Assembly: GCF_030285365.1 (NCBI RefSeq)
Contig: NZ_JASVDS010000001.1
Location: 62,001 to 126,000 of the forward strand
DNA: 64,000 nt
Direction of reading: 5' to 3'
DNA from: Roseateles subflavus
GTDB lineage: Bacteria; Pseudomonadota; Gammaproteobacteria; Burkholderiales; Burkholderiaceae_C
Shown here: positions 15,766-25,036 of the stretch, piece after piece
Position numbering within the stretch: position 1 is the stretch's first letter
Layout of the letters: every line of letters starts with the position of its first letter
Position numbers and translations under genes: made by a program
The notes under the pieces: generated by a model
The model's database searches: none
Seen by the model: only the letters and a program-made list of their open reading frames with translations
Told to the model about the DNA's origin: nothing

Positions 15766-17793
15766 ATGAATCTGCTGACCGGCCGATGGCCGACGCTGCC
15801 CGTTTCCCTGGCCCTGGCCAGCCTGCTGTCGCTCGCCGGCTGCGGCTCGGGTGACGCCTCGTTCGGCCCCGCCCTGCAGGCCCGCGACGACAGCGCCACG
15901 GTGGACGACGGCGCGGCGCTGCTCCTGGACGTGCTGGCCAACGACCTGGGCGAGGGCCTGGTGCTCACGGGCGTGCAGACGCCCGGCCTCGGCAGCGCAG
16001 CCATCGAGAACGGCCGCATCCGCTACACACCGCGGGCCGGCGCGCTCGGGCAGGACCGCTTCACCTACCAGGTGCGCGACGCCCAGGGCGTCACCCAGCA
16101 GGCCACCCTCTCGCTGACGCTGCGCCGCGGGCTGACGCTGGAGGGTCAGGTCTTGCTGGATGGACAGGCGCAGGCCCGGCGCAGCGTCGACGTGCTGGCC
16201 GACGAGCAGCCCCTCGGCAGCGCCCAGACCGATGCGCAGGGCGCCTACCGCGTCCAGCTGTGGTTCACGGACGCCCGCCAGGTTGACCAGCTGCTGCGAC
16301 TGCGCCTGAAGGAGGACGGCACCCGGCCGCATGACCGCGCCGAGCTCTACCTCGCGGGCGGCGGCACGCTCCTGGCGATCGCAGGCAGCGCGCGCCGCCT
16401 GGACGCCACCCGCCTCTCGGCCCTGCAGATCGACGACACGGCCATCGGCGAGTCGGCGCTGCTGCTGGGCCAGTACCGCAGCCTCACCCAGCAGACGGCG
16501 ATCCCTGACGAGGCCGGCCTGCGCCGCGCGCTGTCGGGCTACGCGCTGGAGGCCCTGGCCGATCGCGCCGCCCTCGTGAAAGCCGCCCGCCTGAAGCAGG
16601 TCGCCCTCCCCGCCGGCTTCGGCACGGTGGCCCAGATGCTGGCGGACGACTCCGGCCTGCGGCAGTTCCGCGCCGCCGCGCAGGCCGCCCTCGGTGACGC
16701 CCTGACGCAGATGCAGCAGGACGTGCTCGCCGCGCTGCACATCCGCAGCCCCTTCACCGCCGACACCGTGCCGGCGCGCTACATCCTCGGGCCGGTCTCG
16801 GCCCTGGAACAGGCGCCCGTCTTCGGCACCGCCAAGACCAGCAGCACGCTGACGCTCGCGGCCGACGGCAAGGGCACGCTGCGGCCCCGCCAGAGCTTCC
16901 CGGCGGCGCATGCGGCGCTGGAATGGGACCTCAGCGGCAAGGGCATCCTGCTCCTGAGCGGCAGCGGCACGGAGGTGGCCTCCGGCACCGACATCTTCGA
17001 CTTCCCGTATCACGAGTACGTCCAGACCGTGCGGCGCCTCAGCCGCTTCGCCTTCGGGGACGTGCTGCAGCTCGGCAGCTGCGTCAGCCAGTTCGATTGC
17101 GGCCCGGACGACGGCAGCGCCACGGTCTCCACGCCGCTGAGCCTTGGCCTCACGGACGCGCCACTGGCGCTGCAGGCCGCGGAAGTGCCCGGCCGCTGGT
17201 TCCTGCCCATCGGCGAGACGCAGGAGCTGCGCAGCCACCAGGCCGCGGGTCCGCTGCTGCGCACACCGCTGGATCTGCAGGCCGACGGCCGCATCGCCGG
17301 CCGCAGCTGGCGCTGGAGGCTGGACGGCGGCGAGCTCGTCGTGGAGAACGGCAGCGTCCAGCGCTGGCGCCTGCAGCTGATGCAGCGCAGCGCCGCACGG
17401 CAGTTCGTGATGCACGTGCTGTATGACGGACCGCAGGGACAGGGCGCGAGCCTGGGCGAGGCCTACATGCAGGACCCGGCGCTCAGCTGGCAGCGCAGCG
17501 ACCTCATCGGGGACTGGCGCATCGACCGGCTCGTGCGCACGCTGCAGCTGCGCGCCGACGGCAGCGCCAGCCTGCTGGCCCACCACGACCGCTACCAGGG
17601 CAGCTGGACGCTGGACGCCGACGGCAGCGTGCGCGTGCGCCTGGGCAACGAGGCCAGCGACTTCACCCTGCAGTGGTGGGGCCTGGGCAGCGACAAATCC
17701 GGTGCCATGGTGGTCGAGGGCGGCTATTCCATGGCCACGCCGGACCAGGCCTACACCAGCCTCCCCTACCGCTACGAGCGCGTGCCGCCCTGA
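15766..17793 (+). CDS. Large lipoprotein with N-terminal Ig-like (cadherin-type) domain
   Basis: A 675-residue predicted lipoprotein, with signal LPVSLALASLLSLAGCGSGD and the lipidated cysteine near residue 26. The first domain (ARDDSATVDDGAALLLDVLA then NDLGEGLVL) matches the Ig-like/cadherin-type repeats found in bacterial surface proteins. A carboxypeptidase-regulatory-like beta domain follows (LTLEGQVLLDGQAQARRSVD). The C-terminal 350 residues are beta-rich and unrecognised, with LQLRADGSASLLAHHDRYQG near the end. GGAGGAG sits at 15751-15757. It is probably at the outer membrane; the function is unknown. Confidence 0.8.
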   Translation: MNLLTGRWPTLPVSLALASLLSLAGCGSGDASFGPALQARDDSATVDDGAALLLDVLANDLGEGLVLTGVQTPGLGSAAIENGRIRYTPRAGALGQDRFTYQVRDAQGVTQQATLSLTLRRGLTLEGQVLLDGQAQARRSVDVLADEQPLGSAQTDAQGAYRVQLWFTDARQVDQLLRLRLKEDGTRPHDRAELYLAGGGTLLAIAGSARRLDATRLSALQIDDTAIGESALLLGQYRSLTQQTAIPDEAGLRRALSGYALEALADRAALVKAARLKQVALPAGFGTVAQMLADDSGLRQFRAAAQAALGDALTQMQQDVLAALHIRSPFTADTVPARYILGPVSALEQAPVFGTAKTSSTLTLAADGKGTLRPRQSFPAAHAALEWDLSGKGILLLSGSGTEVASGTDIFDFPYHEYVQTVRRLSRFAFGDVLQLGSCVSQFDCGPDDGSATVSTPLSLGLTDAPLALQAAEVPGRWFLPIGETQELRSHQAAGPLLRTPLDLQADGRIAGRSWRWRLDGGELVVENGSVQRWRLQLMQRSAARQFVMHVLYDGPQGQGASLGEAYMQDPALSWQRSDLIGDWRIDRLVRTLQLRADGSASLLAHHDRYQGSWTLDADGSVRVRLGNEASDFTLQWWGLGSDKSGAMVVEGGYSMATPDQAYTSLPYRYERVPP

Positions 17794-17891
17794 CGCCCGC
17801 AGGCCGCCCGACGCGCAGTGGGGCGCTTGCTAGACTTTCTTTCCCAACCACCAAGAACAGACTGCGGCCCTCAGCTGCAGGGAGGACCTTC

Positions 17892-18860
17892 ATGCACACC
17901 CCGATCTGGCGCCGCCTGGCGGCCCTCTGCCTGAGCGGCCTGCTGGCCCTGGGCAGCCTGCCCGCGCACGCGGCCGACACCCCCGATGCCGCCGCCGATC
18001 CAGCCGCCGCTGCCGCCGCGCAGGTCTTCGCCGAGGCGCGCCAGGCCGCCACCGCCGGCCCGAACGACGTGACCCTGGCCGGCCAGGCCGTGCTGCACCT
18101 GCCGGAGGGCAAGGTCTTCATCCCGCAACCCCACGCCGCCAAGGTGATGCGCGCCATGGGCAATCCGGGCGACTACAGCGACCTGCTGGGCCTGGTCTTC
18201 CCCGCGGGCGGCGAGGGCTGGTTTGCCGTGCTGCGCTTCGAGGGCGCCGGCTACATCAAGGACGACGACGCCAAGGAGTGGAACGCCGACGAGCTGCTGA
18301 AGTCCTACCGCGAGGGCACCGAGGCCAGCAACAAGGAGCGCGCCAAGATCGGCGTGCCCGAGCTGGAGATCGTGGGCTGGGCCGAGAAGCCCGCCTATGC
18401 CGCGGACACCCACCGCCTGGTCTGGGCGATGAGCTCGCGAGGCAAGGGGGCGCCGGCCGACGAGCCGCAGGGCGTCAACTACAACACCTATGCCCTCGGC
18501 CGCGAGGGCTACCTGAGCCTCAACCTGGTCACGGACCTGAAGGACCTGGCGGCCCACAAGGTCGATGCCCAGGCGCTGCTCGGCGCCCTGCAGTTCAATG
18601 ACGGCAAGCGCTACGCCGACTTCAACAGCAGCACCGACAAGGTCGCCGAGTACGGCCTCGCCGCGCTGGTGCTGGGCGTGGGCGCCAAGAAGCTGGGCTT
18701 CTTCGCGGTGATCTTCGCCTTCCTGGCCAAGTTCGCGAAGCTGGCGATCATCGGCGTGCTGGCCTTCGGCGGCGCGGTGCTGAACTTCTTCAGGCGCAAG
18801 CCCAAGGCCGAGGCCACGACCCCGGCCGCCGCCCCGGCCGCCGACGCCCCGCGCGAATGA
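17892..18860 (+). CDS. DUF2167 domain-containing membrane protein
   Basis: A 322-residue protein with a signal peptide (LAALCLSGLLALGSLPAHAA) and the DUF2167 body (VFIPQPHAAKVMRAMGNPGD, GWFAVLRFEGAGYIKDDDAK). Hydrophobic helices lie near the C-terminus (GFFAVIFAFLAKFAKLAIIG then VLAFGGAVLNFF), followed by an Ala-rich tail. GGAGGA precedes ATG 17892. The stop overlaps the next start by ATGA, so it is co-translated with a site-2-type protease. DUF2167 proteins have no established function; the coupling suggests that the two act together at the inner membrane. Confidence 0.9.
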   Translation: MHTPIWRRLAALCLSGLLALGSLPAHAADTPDAAADPAAAAAAQVFAEARQAATAGPNDVTLAGQAVLHLPEGKVFIPQPHAAKVMRAMGNPGDYSDLLGLVFPAGGEGWFAVLRFEGAGYIKDDDAKEWNADELLKSYREGTEASNKERAKIGVPELEIVGWAEKPAYAADTHRLVWAMSSRGKGAPADEPQGVNYNTYALGREGYLSLNLVTDLKDLAAHKVDAQALLGALQFNDGKRYADFNSSTDKVAEYGLAALVLGVGAKKLGFFAVIFAFLAKFAKLAIIGVLAFGGAVLNFFRRKPKAEATTPAAAPAADAPRE

Positions 18861-19591
18861 TCAAGCTCCTGCTGCTGCTCTTCTCCGGCCTCAAGCTGGG
18901 GAAGATCCTGCTGTCCGCCGGCAGCATGCTGCTGGCGCTCGGCGTGTACGCGATGCTGTACGGCTGGCGCTATGCCGCCGGCTTCATCGCCCTGCTCTTC
19001 GTGCACGAGATGGGCCACTACCTGGCCGCCCGCCACAAGGGCCTGAACGTGGGGCTGCCCACCTTCATCCCCTTCGTGGGCGCCTGGATCGAGCTCAAGG
19101 ACCTGCCCCACGACGCCCAGACCGAGGCCTTCGTGGGCCTCGGCGGCCCGCTGCTGGGGACGGTGGGCGCCACGGTCTGCTACCTGCTCGCCCGCAGCTG
19201 GAATGCGGACTGGCTGCTGGCCGTGGCCTACAGCGGCTTCTTCCTGAACCTCTTCAACCTCATCCCCATCTCGCCCCTGGACGGCGGCCGCATCACGGCG
19301 GTGCTCTCGCCGCGCATCTGGCTGCTGGGGGTGCCGCTGCTCGTCGGCCTGTTCCTGTGGCGCCCGAGCCCCATGCTGCTGCTGATCGCCGTGCTGGCCT
19401 GGCCGCAGCTGTGGAAGGCCTGGAAGTACCGCAGCGACAGCCCCGAGGGCCAGACCTACTACGCCGTGCCGGCGGCCGTGAAGTGGGAGTACGGCACGTA
19501 CTACGTCGTGCTGGCCGCCTTCCTGGCGCTCATGAGCCATGACGTCCACGAGATGCTGCAGCAGAGCACCCGCGTGCACGGCCTTGGCTGA
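18857..19591 (+). CDS. Site-2-protease-like intramembrane metallopeptidase (M50)
   Basis: A 244-residue polytopic membrane protein with the M50 zinc-binding motif HEMGH at residues 50-54. A distal NLIPISPLDGGR motif (residues 134-145) contributes the third ligand D142. At least five hydrophobic helices are visible and there is no PDZ domain, so it is a minimal form. Such enzymes cut substrates within the inner membrane, often anti-sigma factors. It overlaps the upstream DUF2167 gene by 4 bp (ATGA), pointing to a shared pathway. The substrate is unknown. Confidence 0.88.
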   Translation: MIKLLLLLFSGLKLGKILLSAGSMLLALGVYAMLYGWRYAAGFIALLFVHEMGHYLAARHKGLNVGLPTFIPFVGAWIELKDLPHDAQTEAFVGLGGPLLGTVGATVCYLLARSWNADWLLAVAYSGFFLNLFNLIPISPLDGGRITAVLSPRIWLLGVPLLVGLFLWRPSPMLLLIAVLAWPQLWKAWKYRSDSPEGQTYYAVPAAVKWEYGTYYVVLAAFLALMSHDVHEMLQQSTRVHGLG

Positions 19592-19651
19592 CTTTCATCA
19601 TTCCACCCGCGCGGATGCACACTCGCCGCCATTGATCACCTCTCCCACACC

Positions 19652-22363
19652 ATGATCCGCAAGCTCCATCCCCTGAGTCTGGCCGTCGGCCTGGCCTTTG
19701 CCTTCGGCGCGCAGGCGCACTCCCTCAAGCCCGTCAACAGCGTGGAGGGCATCACGGAGTACCGCCTGCCCAACGGCCTGCAGGTGCTGCTGGCGCCCGA
19801 CGCCTCCAAGCCCACGACCACGGTCAACGTGACCTACCGCGTGGGTTCCAAGCACGAGAACTACGGCGAGACGGGCATGGCCCACCTGCTGGAGCACCTG
19901 ATCTTCAAGGGCAGCCCCAAGCACCAGGACCCGTGGTCCGACTTCACCAAGCGGGGCTTCGCCGCCAACGGCTCGACGTGGTTCGACCGCACCAACTACT
20001 TCGCCGCCTTCGCCGCCAATGACGCCAACCTGAAGTGGTACCTCGAGTGGCAGGCCGACGCGATGGTCAACAGCTACATCGCCCGCCGCCACCTCGACAC
20101 CGAGATGACCGTCGTGCGCAACGAGATGGAGATGGGCGAGAACGACCCGGGCGGCGTCACCACGCAGCGCACCCTGGCCTCGATGTACCAGTGGCACAAC
20201 TACGGCAAGGACACCATCGGCGCGCGCGCGGACGTCGAGAACGTGGACATCGGCCGTCTGCAGGCCTTCTACCGGAACTACTACCAGCCGGACAACGCCA
20301 CGCTGATCGTGGCCGGCAAGTTCGACGCCAACCAGGTGCTGGACTGGGTCGAGCAGAGCTTCGGCAAGCTGCCCCGCCCCAAGCGCCAGCTGACCAAGCT
20401 CTACACGATCGACCCGGTGCAGGACGGCGAGCACGCCGTCACCGTGCGCCGCCAGGGCGGCACGCCGATGAGCCTCGCGGCCTACCACGTCACCCCCGGC
20501 GCCCACCCCGACTACGCCGCCATCGAGGTGCTCAACCTCATCCTGACCGAGGCCCCGGGTGGCCGCCTGCACAAGCGCCTGGTCGAGGAGACCAAGCTGG
20601 CCGCCAGCGTGGGCAACTTCGGCCTCGCCCTGGCCGAGCCGGGCTTCACGATGATGATTGCGGAGCTGGCGCCCAAGGCCTCGCAGGACGAGCTCAACCG
20701 CGAGCTGATCGCCGTGACGGAGGGCTTCGCCGAGCGCCCCGTGACCGAGGAGGAGCTCAAGCGCGCCCAGACCCGCTGGCTGAACCGCTGGGAGAAGCTC
20801 TTCACGAGCCCCGAGCAGGTCGGCATCACGCTGTCCGAGACGATCGCCCAGGGTGACTGGCGCCTGTTCTTCCTGCTGCGCGACCGCATCAAGGCGCTGA
20901 CCGTGGCGGACGTGCAGCGCGTGGCCACCGAGCGCTTCCTGCCGGCCAACCGCACGCTGTCGCAGTACCTGCCCACGGACAAGCCGGTGCGCGCACCGGC
21001 CCCGGTCTTCGCGGACGTCGCGGCCGAGCTCAAGACCTTCAAGCCGCAGGCCGCCGCCGGCGTGGTGGCGGCCTTCGACGCAAGCCCCGCCAACCTGGAC
21101 CGCAGCGCGCAGCGCAGCCAGCTGCCCAACGGCCTGAAGCTGGCCCTGCTGCCCAAGCCCACGCGCGGCGAGGCCGTGCGCGGCACGCTGAGCCTGCAGC
21201 TGGGCGATGCGAAAAGCCTCTTCGGCCAGCAGAGCGTTGCGGACCTCACCGCCGCCATGCTCAAGATGGGCACCGTCAGCAAGACCCGCGAGCAGCTGCG
21301 CGACGCGCTGGACGCCGCCAAGGTGGAGCTGCAGATCGGCAATCCCTCGGCCGACCGCCTGACGGTGAGCTGGAGCACCAAGAAGGAGTTCGCCACGCAG
21401 GCGCTGGCGCTGGTCGCCGAGATGCTCAAGAGCCCGCGCCTCGACGCCCCCGCGCTCGAGGAGCTGCGCGCCCAGGCGCTGACCGGCATCCAGGCCCAGA
21501 AGGACAACCCGGAAGGCATCGCCCAGAAGGCCGCCGGCATCGCACTGAACACCGAGCCCCGCGGCGACGTGCGCCATGTGCGCAGCTTCGACGAGGAGGA
21601 GGCCGACGTGAAGGCCGTGACGCTGGAGCAGGTCAAGGCCTTCCATGCCGCCTTCTACGGCGCGAGCCAGGCGCAGCTGGCCCTGGTCGGTGACTTCGAC
21701 GCCGCCGCCGCCAAGGCCGCGATCACGGCGGATCTCGGCGGCTGGTCCGCGAAGACGGCCTACCAGCGCATCCCGCGCCTGCATGTGGACAAGCCCGGCC
21801 AGGTGCAGCTGCTGCGCACGCCGGACAAGCAGAACGCCATGATGCTGGGCATCCAGTCCCTGCCGCTGAATGACAGCACGCCGGACTTCGCCGCCCTGCA
21901 GCTGGCCAACCACATCCTCGGCGGCGGCGGCAATTCCCGCCTCTGGACGCGCATCCGCGAGAAGGAAGGCCTCTCCTACGGCACCGGCACCGGCGTGAAC
22001 CTGGGCTCCGAGGATCCGTCGGGCGCCTGGTTCGTCTATGCCATCTTCGCGCCGCAGAACCGCGAGAAGGTCGAGACCGCCCTGCGCGAGGAAGTCGCCC
22101 GCGCCCTGAAGGACGGCTTCAGCGCCAAGGAGCTGGACGAGGCCAAGCAGGCCCTGCTGAACCAGCGCCGCCTGAGCCTCGCCCAGGACGGCGCGGTGGC
22201 GGGCATGCTCAGCGGCCAGCAGCGCCTGGGCCGCACCTTCGCGCGCGAGCAGCAGCTGAACGACGCCCTCCAGAAGCAGAGCCTGGAGCAGGTCAACGAG
22301 GCCCTGCGCAAGCACTTCAAGCTGGAGGCCTTCCAGCTCGTGTTCGCGGGCGACTTCAAGTAA
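19652..22363 (+). CDS. M16 family zinc peptidase (two-domain, pitrilysin-like)
   Basis: A 903-residue exported protease with signal LSLAVGLAFAFGAQAHS. The inverted zinc motif HLLEH is at residues 78-82 and the downstream Glu region is TEMTVVRNEMEMGEN. The C-terminal half repeats the fold without the zinc motif (from about residue 490, QRSQLPNGLKLALLPK) and keeps the substrate-holding GGGGNSRLWTRIREKEGLSY region, as usual for the inactive M16 half. It probably degrades peptides in the periplasm. It stands alone in transcription order after the M50 gene, with a 60-bp gap. Confidence 0.93.
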   Translation: MIRKLHPLSLAVGLAFAFGAQAHSLKPVNSVEGITEYRLPNGLQVLLAPDASKPTTTVNVTYRVGSKHENYGETGMAHLLEHLIFKGSPKHQDPWSDFTKRGFAANGSTWFDRTNYFAAFAANDANLKWYLEWQADAMVNSYIARRHLDTEMTVVRNEMEMGENDPGGVTTQRTLASMYQWHNYGKDTIGARADVENVDIGRLQAFYRNYYQPDNATLIVAGKFDANQVLDWVEQSFGKLPRPKRQLTKLYTIDPVQDGEHAVTVRRQGGTPMSLAAYHVTPGAHPDYAAIEVLNLILTEAPGGRLHKRLVEETKLAASVGNFGLALAEPGFTMMIAELAPKASQDELNRELIAVTEGFAERPVTEEELKRAQTRWLNRWEKLFTSPEQVGITLSETIAQGDWRLFFLLRDRIKALTVADVQRVATERFLPANRTLSQYLPTDKPVRAPAPVFADVAAELKTFKPQAAAGVVAAFDASPANLDRSAQRSQLPNGLKLALLPKPTRGEAVRGTLSLQLGDAKSLFGQQSVADLTAAMLKMGTVSKTREQLRDALDAAKVELQIGNPSADRLTVSWSTKKEFATQALALVAEMLKSPRLDAPALEELRAQALTGIQAQKDNPEGIAQKAAGIALNTEPRGDVRHVRSFDEEEADVKAVTLEQVKAFHAAFYGASQAQLALVGDFDAAAAKAAITADLGGWSAKTAYQRIPRLHVDKPGQVQLLRTPDKQNAMMLGIQSLPLNDSTPDFAALQLANHILGGGGNSRLWTRIREKEGLSYGTGTGVNLGSEDPSGAWFVYAIFAPQNREKVETALREEVARALKDGFSAKELDEAKQALLNQRRLSLAQDGAVAGMLSGQQRLGRTFAREQQLNDALQKQSLEQVNEALRKHFKLEAFQLVFAGDFK

Positions 22364-22375
22364 GCGCGCCGGTGC

Positions 22376-22403
22376 GGATCCGGCCCTTGCACGGGCCGGA
22401 TCC
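22376..22403 (+). terminator. GC-rich hairpin downstream of the M16 peptidase gene
   Basis: GGATCCGGCCC (22376-22386) pairs perfectly with GGGCCGGATCC (22393-22403) around a six-base loop, 13 bp after the stop codon. There is no T-run, so it may work with Rho or as a 3' stabiliser. Confidence 0.5.
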
Positions 22404-22446
22404 CGCCAGGCCCACAGGCCCGCGACGGCCTGCGAAGATCGGGGGC

Positions 22447-22998
22447 ATGACTGCCCCCTTTTTCATGTCCGCGCGCCGCCGCGGCCTGGCCGCTGTCGCC
22501 GCGGCCGCCCTGTTCTGGAGCCCCCTCGCCATGGCACACAGCCCGACGCCTGCCTCCCCCAAGATCCCCGCGCCGGCCACGCCGCTGCGCGCCGCGGGCA
22601 CCTTCAAGGTCCAGATCCAGGCGCCACAAGCGATGAGCAGCCCCGAAGGCGGCCCGGCCCAGGCCCGGCGAGCGCTGGAAAAGCAGTTCGAGGGCGATCT
22701 GCAGGGCCGCTCGCTGGGCGACATGCTGGCCGCCGGCCAGCCGCAGCAGGGCGAGGCGGCCTATGTGGCGCTCGAGTCTTTCAGCGGCACGCTGCAGGGC
22801 CGCGCCGGCGGCTTCGCGCTGGCCCACCTGGGCATCATGCACGCCGGCACGCAGGACCTGCGCATCGTGATCGTCCCCGGCTCCGGCACGGGTGCGCTGC
22901 AGGGCATCTCAGGCGAACTGAGGCTGCGCATCGAGGCGGGCACGCACCACTACGAGCTGGTCTACACGCTGCCGGCCTCGGCCGCCACGTCCCAGTAA
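22447..22998 (+). CDS. DUF3224 domain-containing exported protein
   Basis: A 183-residue protein with a signal peptide ending near LAMAHS. Its C-terminal domain (VALESFSGTLQGRAGGFALA, HLGIMHAGTQDLRIVIVPGS) matches DUF3224, a small beta-barrel fold related to allene-oxide-cyclase-like barrels. The final 37 bp overlap the 3' end of the opposite-strand LysR gene, a tail-to-tail arrangement. The function is unknown. Confidence 0.82.
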   Translation: MTAPFFMSARRRGLAAVAAAALFWSPLAMAHSPTPASPKIPAPATPLRAAGTFKVQIQAPQAMSSPEGGPAQARRALEKQFEGDLQGRSLGDMLAAGQPQQGEAAYVALESFSGTLQGRAGGFALAHLGIMHAGTQDLRIVIVPGSGTGALQGISGELRLRIEAGTHHYELVYTLPASAATSQ

Positions 22999-23903
22999 GG
23001 CTGCTGCGGGTCGAAGCGCGCGGCGAGGAAGTCGAGAAAGCTGCGCAGGATGAGCGGCTGGTAGCGCCGGCTCGTGTAGACCGCGTGGATGCCCAGGCAC
23101 TGCGGCTCCCAGCCGGGCAGCACACGCCGCAGCCGCCCCTCGCGCAGGGCCGGCCCGGCGAGGTAGGTCGGCAGCTGCGCGATGCCGGCACCGGCCAGCG
23201 CCGCCTGCATCAGCACCACCGTCTCGTTGGCCTGCAGACGCACCTGGGGGCGGGCCTCGGCCAGCTCAGGGGCCGCACCGGCCCCGCTCAGCCGGCTCAG
23301 CCGCCAGGCATCCCGCCCGAAGCGGCTGTGGACCAGGCCGTCATGCCGGGCCAGGTCCGCGGCGTCCACGGGCTCGCCCCGCCGCTGCAAGTAGGCGGGC
23401 GACGCGCAGAGCACGGACCGGCACACGCTCAGCCGCCGCGCCACCAGGGCCGGATCCAGCTCGTTGCTGATGCGCACCGCCAGATCCACGCGCTCCTCCA
23501 CCAGGTTCACCGCGTGCTCCTGCGCCAGCAGCTCGATCTGCGCCTGCGGATGGGCGAGCACGAAGTCCGCCACCGCGGCCGCCAGATGCTGCTGCGCGAA
23601 GGACGTGGACGCCGTCAGGCGCAGCCGCCCCCGCACCTGCAGCGTGTGCTGGCCGGCGACCTCCCGCGCCTCCTGGGCCAGATCGACGAGCTGCCGGCAG
23701 CGGGCCAGCGCTTCCTGGCCGGCCTCCGTGAGGCTCAGGCGCCGCGTGCTGCGCTGCAGGAGCCGGGCGCCCAGCCACTGCTCGGCGGCCTCCAGATGGC
23801 GGCTGGCCATGGCGCGGGACATGTCCAGCGCGGCGGCGGCGGCCGTCAGGCTGCCGCGCTCGGCGGTTTCCACGAAGACCTGCAGTGCGGTCAGTCGATC
23901 CAT
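22962..23903 (-). CDS. LysR-family transcriptional regulator
   Basis: A 313-residue regulator. The N-terminal wHTH is MDRLTALQVFVETAERGSLT then AAAAALDMSRAMASRHLEAA, followed by a substrate-binding domain with RVDLAVRISNELDPALVARR, typical of the large CrgA/DmlR-like group. It is divergent from an MBL-fold gene across 118 bp containing CAATTT (23915-23920) facing AAATTG (23944-23949). It probably controls that neighbour and itself; the effector is unknown. Confidence 0.9.
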   Translation of the reverse strand: MDRLTALQVFVETAERGSLTAAAAALDMSRAMASRHLEAAEQWLGARLLQRSTRRLSLTEAGQEALARCRQLVDLAQEAREVAGQHTLQVRGRLRLTASTSFAQQHLAAAVADFVLAHPQAQIELLAQEHAVNLVEERVDLAVRISNELDPALVARRLSVCRSVLCASPAYLQRRGEPVDAADLARHDGLVHSRFGRDAWRLSRLSGAGAAPELAEARPQVRLQANETVVLMQAALAGAGIAQLPTYLAGPALREGRLRRVLPGWEPQCLGIHAVYTSRRYQPLILRSFLDFLAARFDPQQPYWDVAAEAGSV

Positions 23904-23914
23904 GGGGGGGCCCT

Positions 23915-23949
23915 CAATTTGCTCGATTCATGCAACAAACAGTAAATTG
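23915..23949. promoter_or_regulatory. Candidate LysR operator in the LysR/MBL-fold divergent promoter
   Basis: The spacer is markedly AT-rich compared with its surroundings. It carries CAATTT (23915-23920) and its inverse AAATTG (23944-23949) separated by 23 bp. Divergent placement next to a LysR gene makes this a plausible control region; the precise site is a guess. Confidence 0.35.
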
Positions 23950-24021
23950 GAGCGATGTTTATCAAATGATTCGAAAAAAATAAAGTTCCGTTCATCGCAA
24001 CCCCGCCCCGAAAGGCCCCTG

Positions 24022-24936
24022 ATGAACACCGCCTCCCTGCCCCGCACCGTGCAAGGCCTGCTGCAGCCGCTGCTGCTGGCCCTGAGCCTCGGCACCCCCG
24101 CCTTCGCCGCCGAGGCCCCCGCGAGTGCCCCCCCGGCGCCGCTGGAACTGCAGGTCATCAACCACGGCGCCGGCAGCTTCCACGTCAACTCGGTGCTCGT
24201 GAAGGGCGCCCGGGACGCGATCCTGCTGGACGCCGGCTTCACCCGCGCCGACGCCCTGCGCGTGGCCGCTGCGGTGCTCGACAGCGGCCGCACGCTCCGC
24301 ACCATCTACGTCAGCGCGGCCGATCCGGACTACTACTTCGGCCTCGAGGTCCTGCGCCAGGAGTTCCCGCAGGCCCGCATCGTGGCCGCCGCCCCGACGC
24401 TCAAGAAGATCCAGGCGCTGCTGCCCACCAAGCTGCAGGTCTGGGGCCCGCGCCTGGGCGGCAACGCGCCGCGCCAGCCGGTGCTGCCGGACGTGCTCGA
24501 GGGCACGACGCTGCAGCTCGAGGGCCGCAGCCTGGAGGTTCGCGGCCTGGAGGACGCCCTGCCGCACCGCAGCTATGTGTGGATCCCGTCGATCCGCGCC
24601 ATCGTCGGCGGCGTCAACGTCTTCGGCCAGTTGCACGTCTGGACGGCCGACACCCCGACCCCGGCCGAACGCGCCGCCTGGGTTGCCAAGCTCGACGCCA
24701 TGGCCGCGCTGAAGCCCGCCTTCGTGGTGCCAGGCCACATGCTGGCGGGTGCGCCGCAGGACGCCAGTGCCATTGCCGGCACCCGCGACTACCTGCTGCG
24801 CTTCGAGCAGGAGCTGCCCCGGGCCGCTGACGCCGCCGCCCTGATCGGCACGATGAAGAGCGCCTACCCGCAGGCCGGCCTGGGCATCGCCCTGGACATC
24901 GGCGCCAAGGTCAACAAGGGCGAGATGAAGTGGTGA
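24022..24936 (+). CDS. Exported MBL-fold protein with degenerate metal site
   Basis: A 304-residue protein with an N-terminal signal peptide (LLLALSLGTPAFAAEA). The metallo-beta-lactamase fold is seen from VNSVLVKGARDAILLDAGFT and later VVPGHMLAGAP. The usual HxHxDH metal motif is replaced by VSAADPDYYFGLE (residues 97-109). The first two histidines are absent, the Asp remains, and the final His is Tyr. Either this subfamily binds metal differently or the protein is not a hydrolase. It is divergent from a LysR gene, which probably regulates it. Confidence 0.82.
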   Translation: MNTASLPRTVQGLLQPLLLALSLGTPAFAAEAPASAPPAPLELQVINHGAGSFHVNSVLVKGARDAILLDAGFTRADALRVAAAVLDSGRTLRTIYVSAADPDYYFGLEVLRQEFPQARIVAAAPTLKKIQALLPTKLQVWGPRLGGNAPRQPVLPDVLEGTTLQLEGRSLEVRGLEDALPHRSYVWIPSIRAIVGGVNVFGQLHVWTADTPTPAERAAWVAKLDAMAALKPAFVVPGHMLAGAPQDASAIAGTRDYLLRFEQELPRAADAAALIGTMKSAYPQAGLGIALDIGAKVNKGEMKW

Positions 24937-25036
24937 GCTGACACCGCCGCCCGGCCGGAACCGCGGGATTGACGACCGCGGCCCCGGGGGGGCAGCATGG
25001 CCCCGCCGCGGCCCGATGGCGCGGCGGAAAGGGCCC

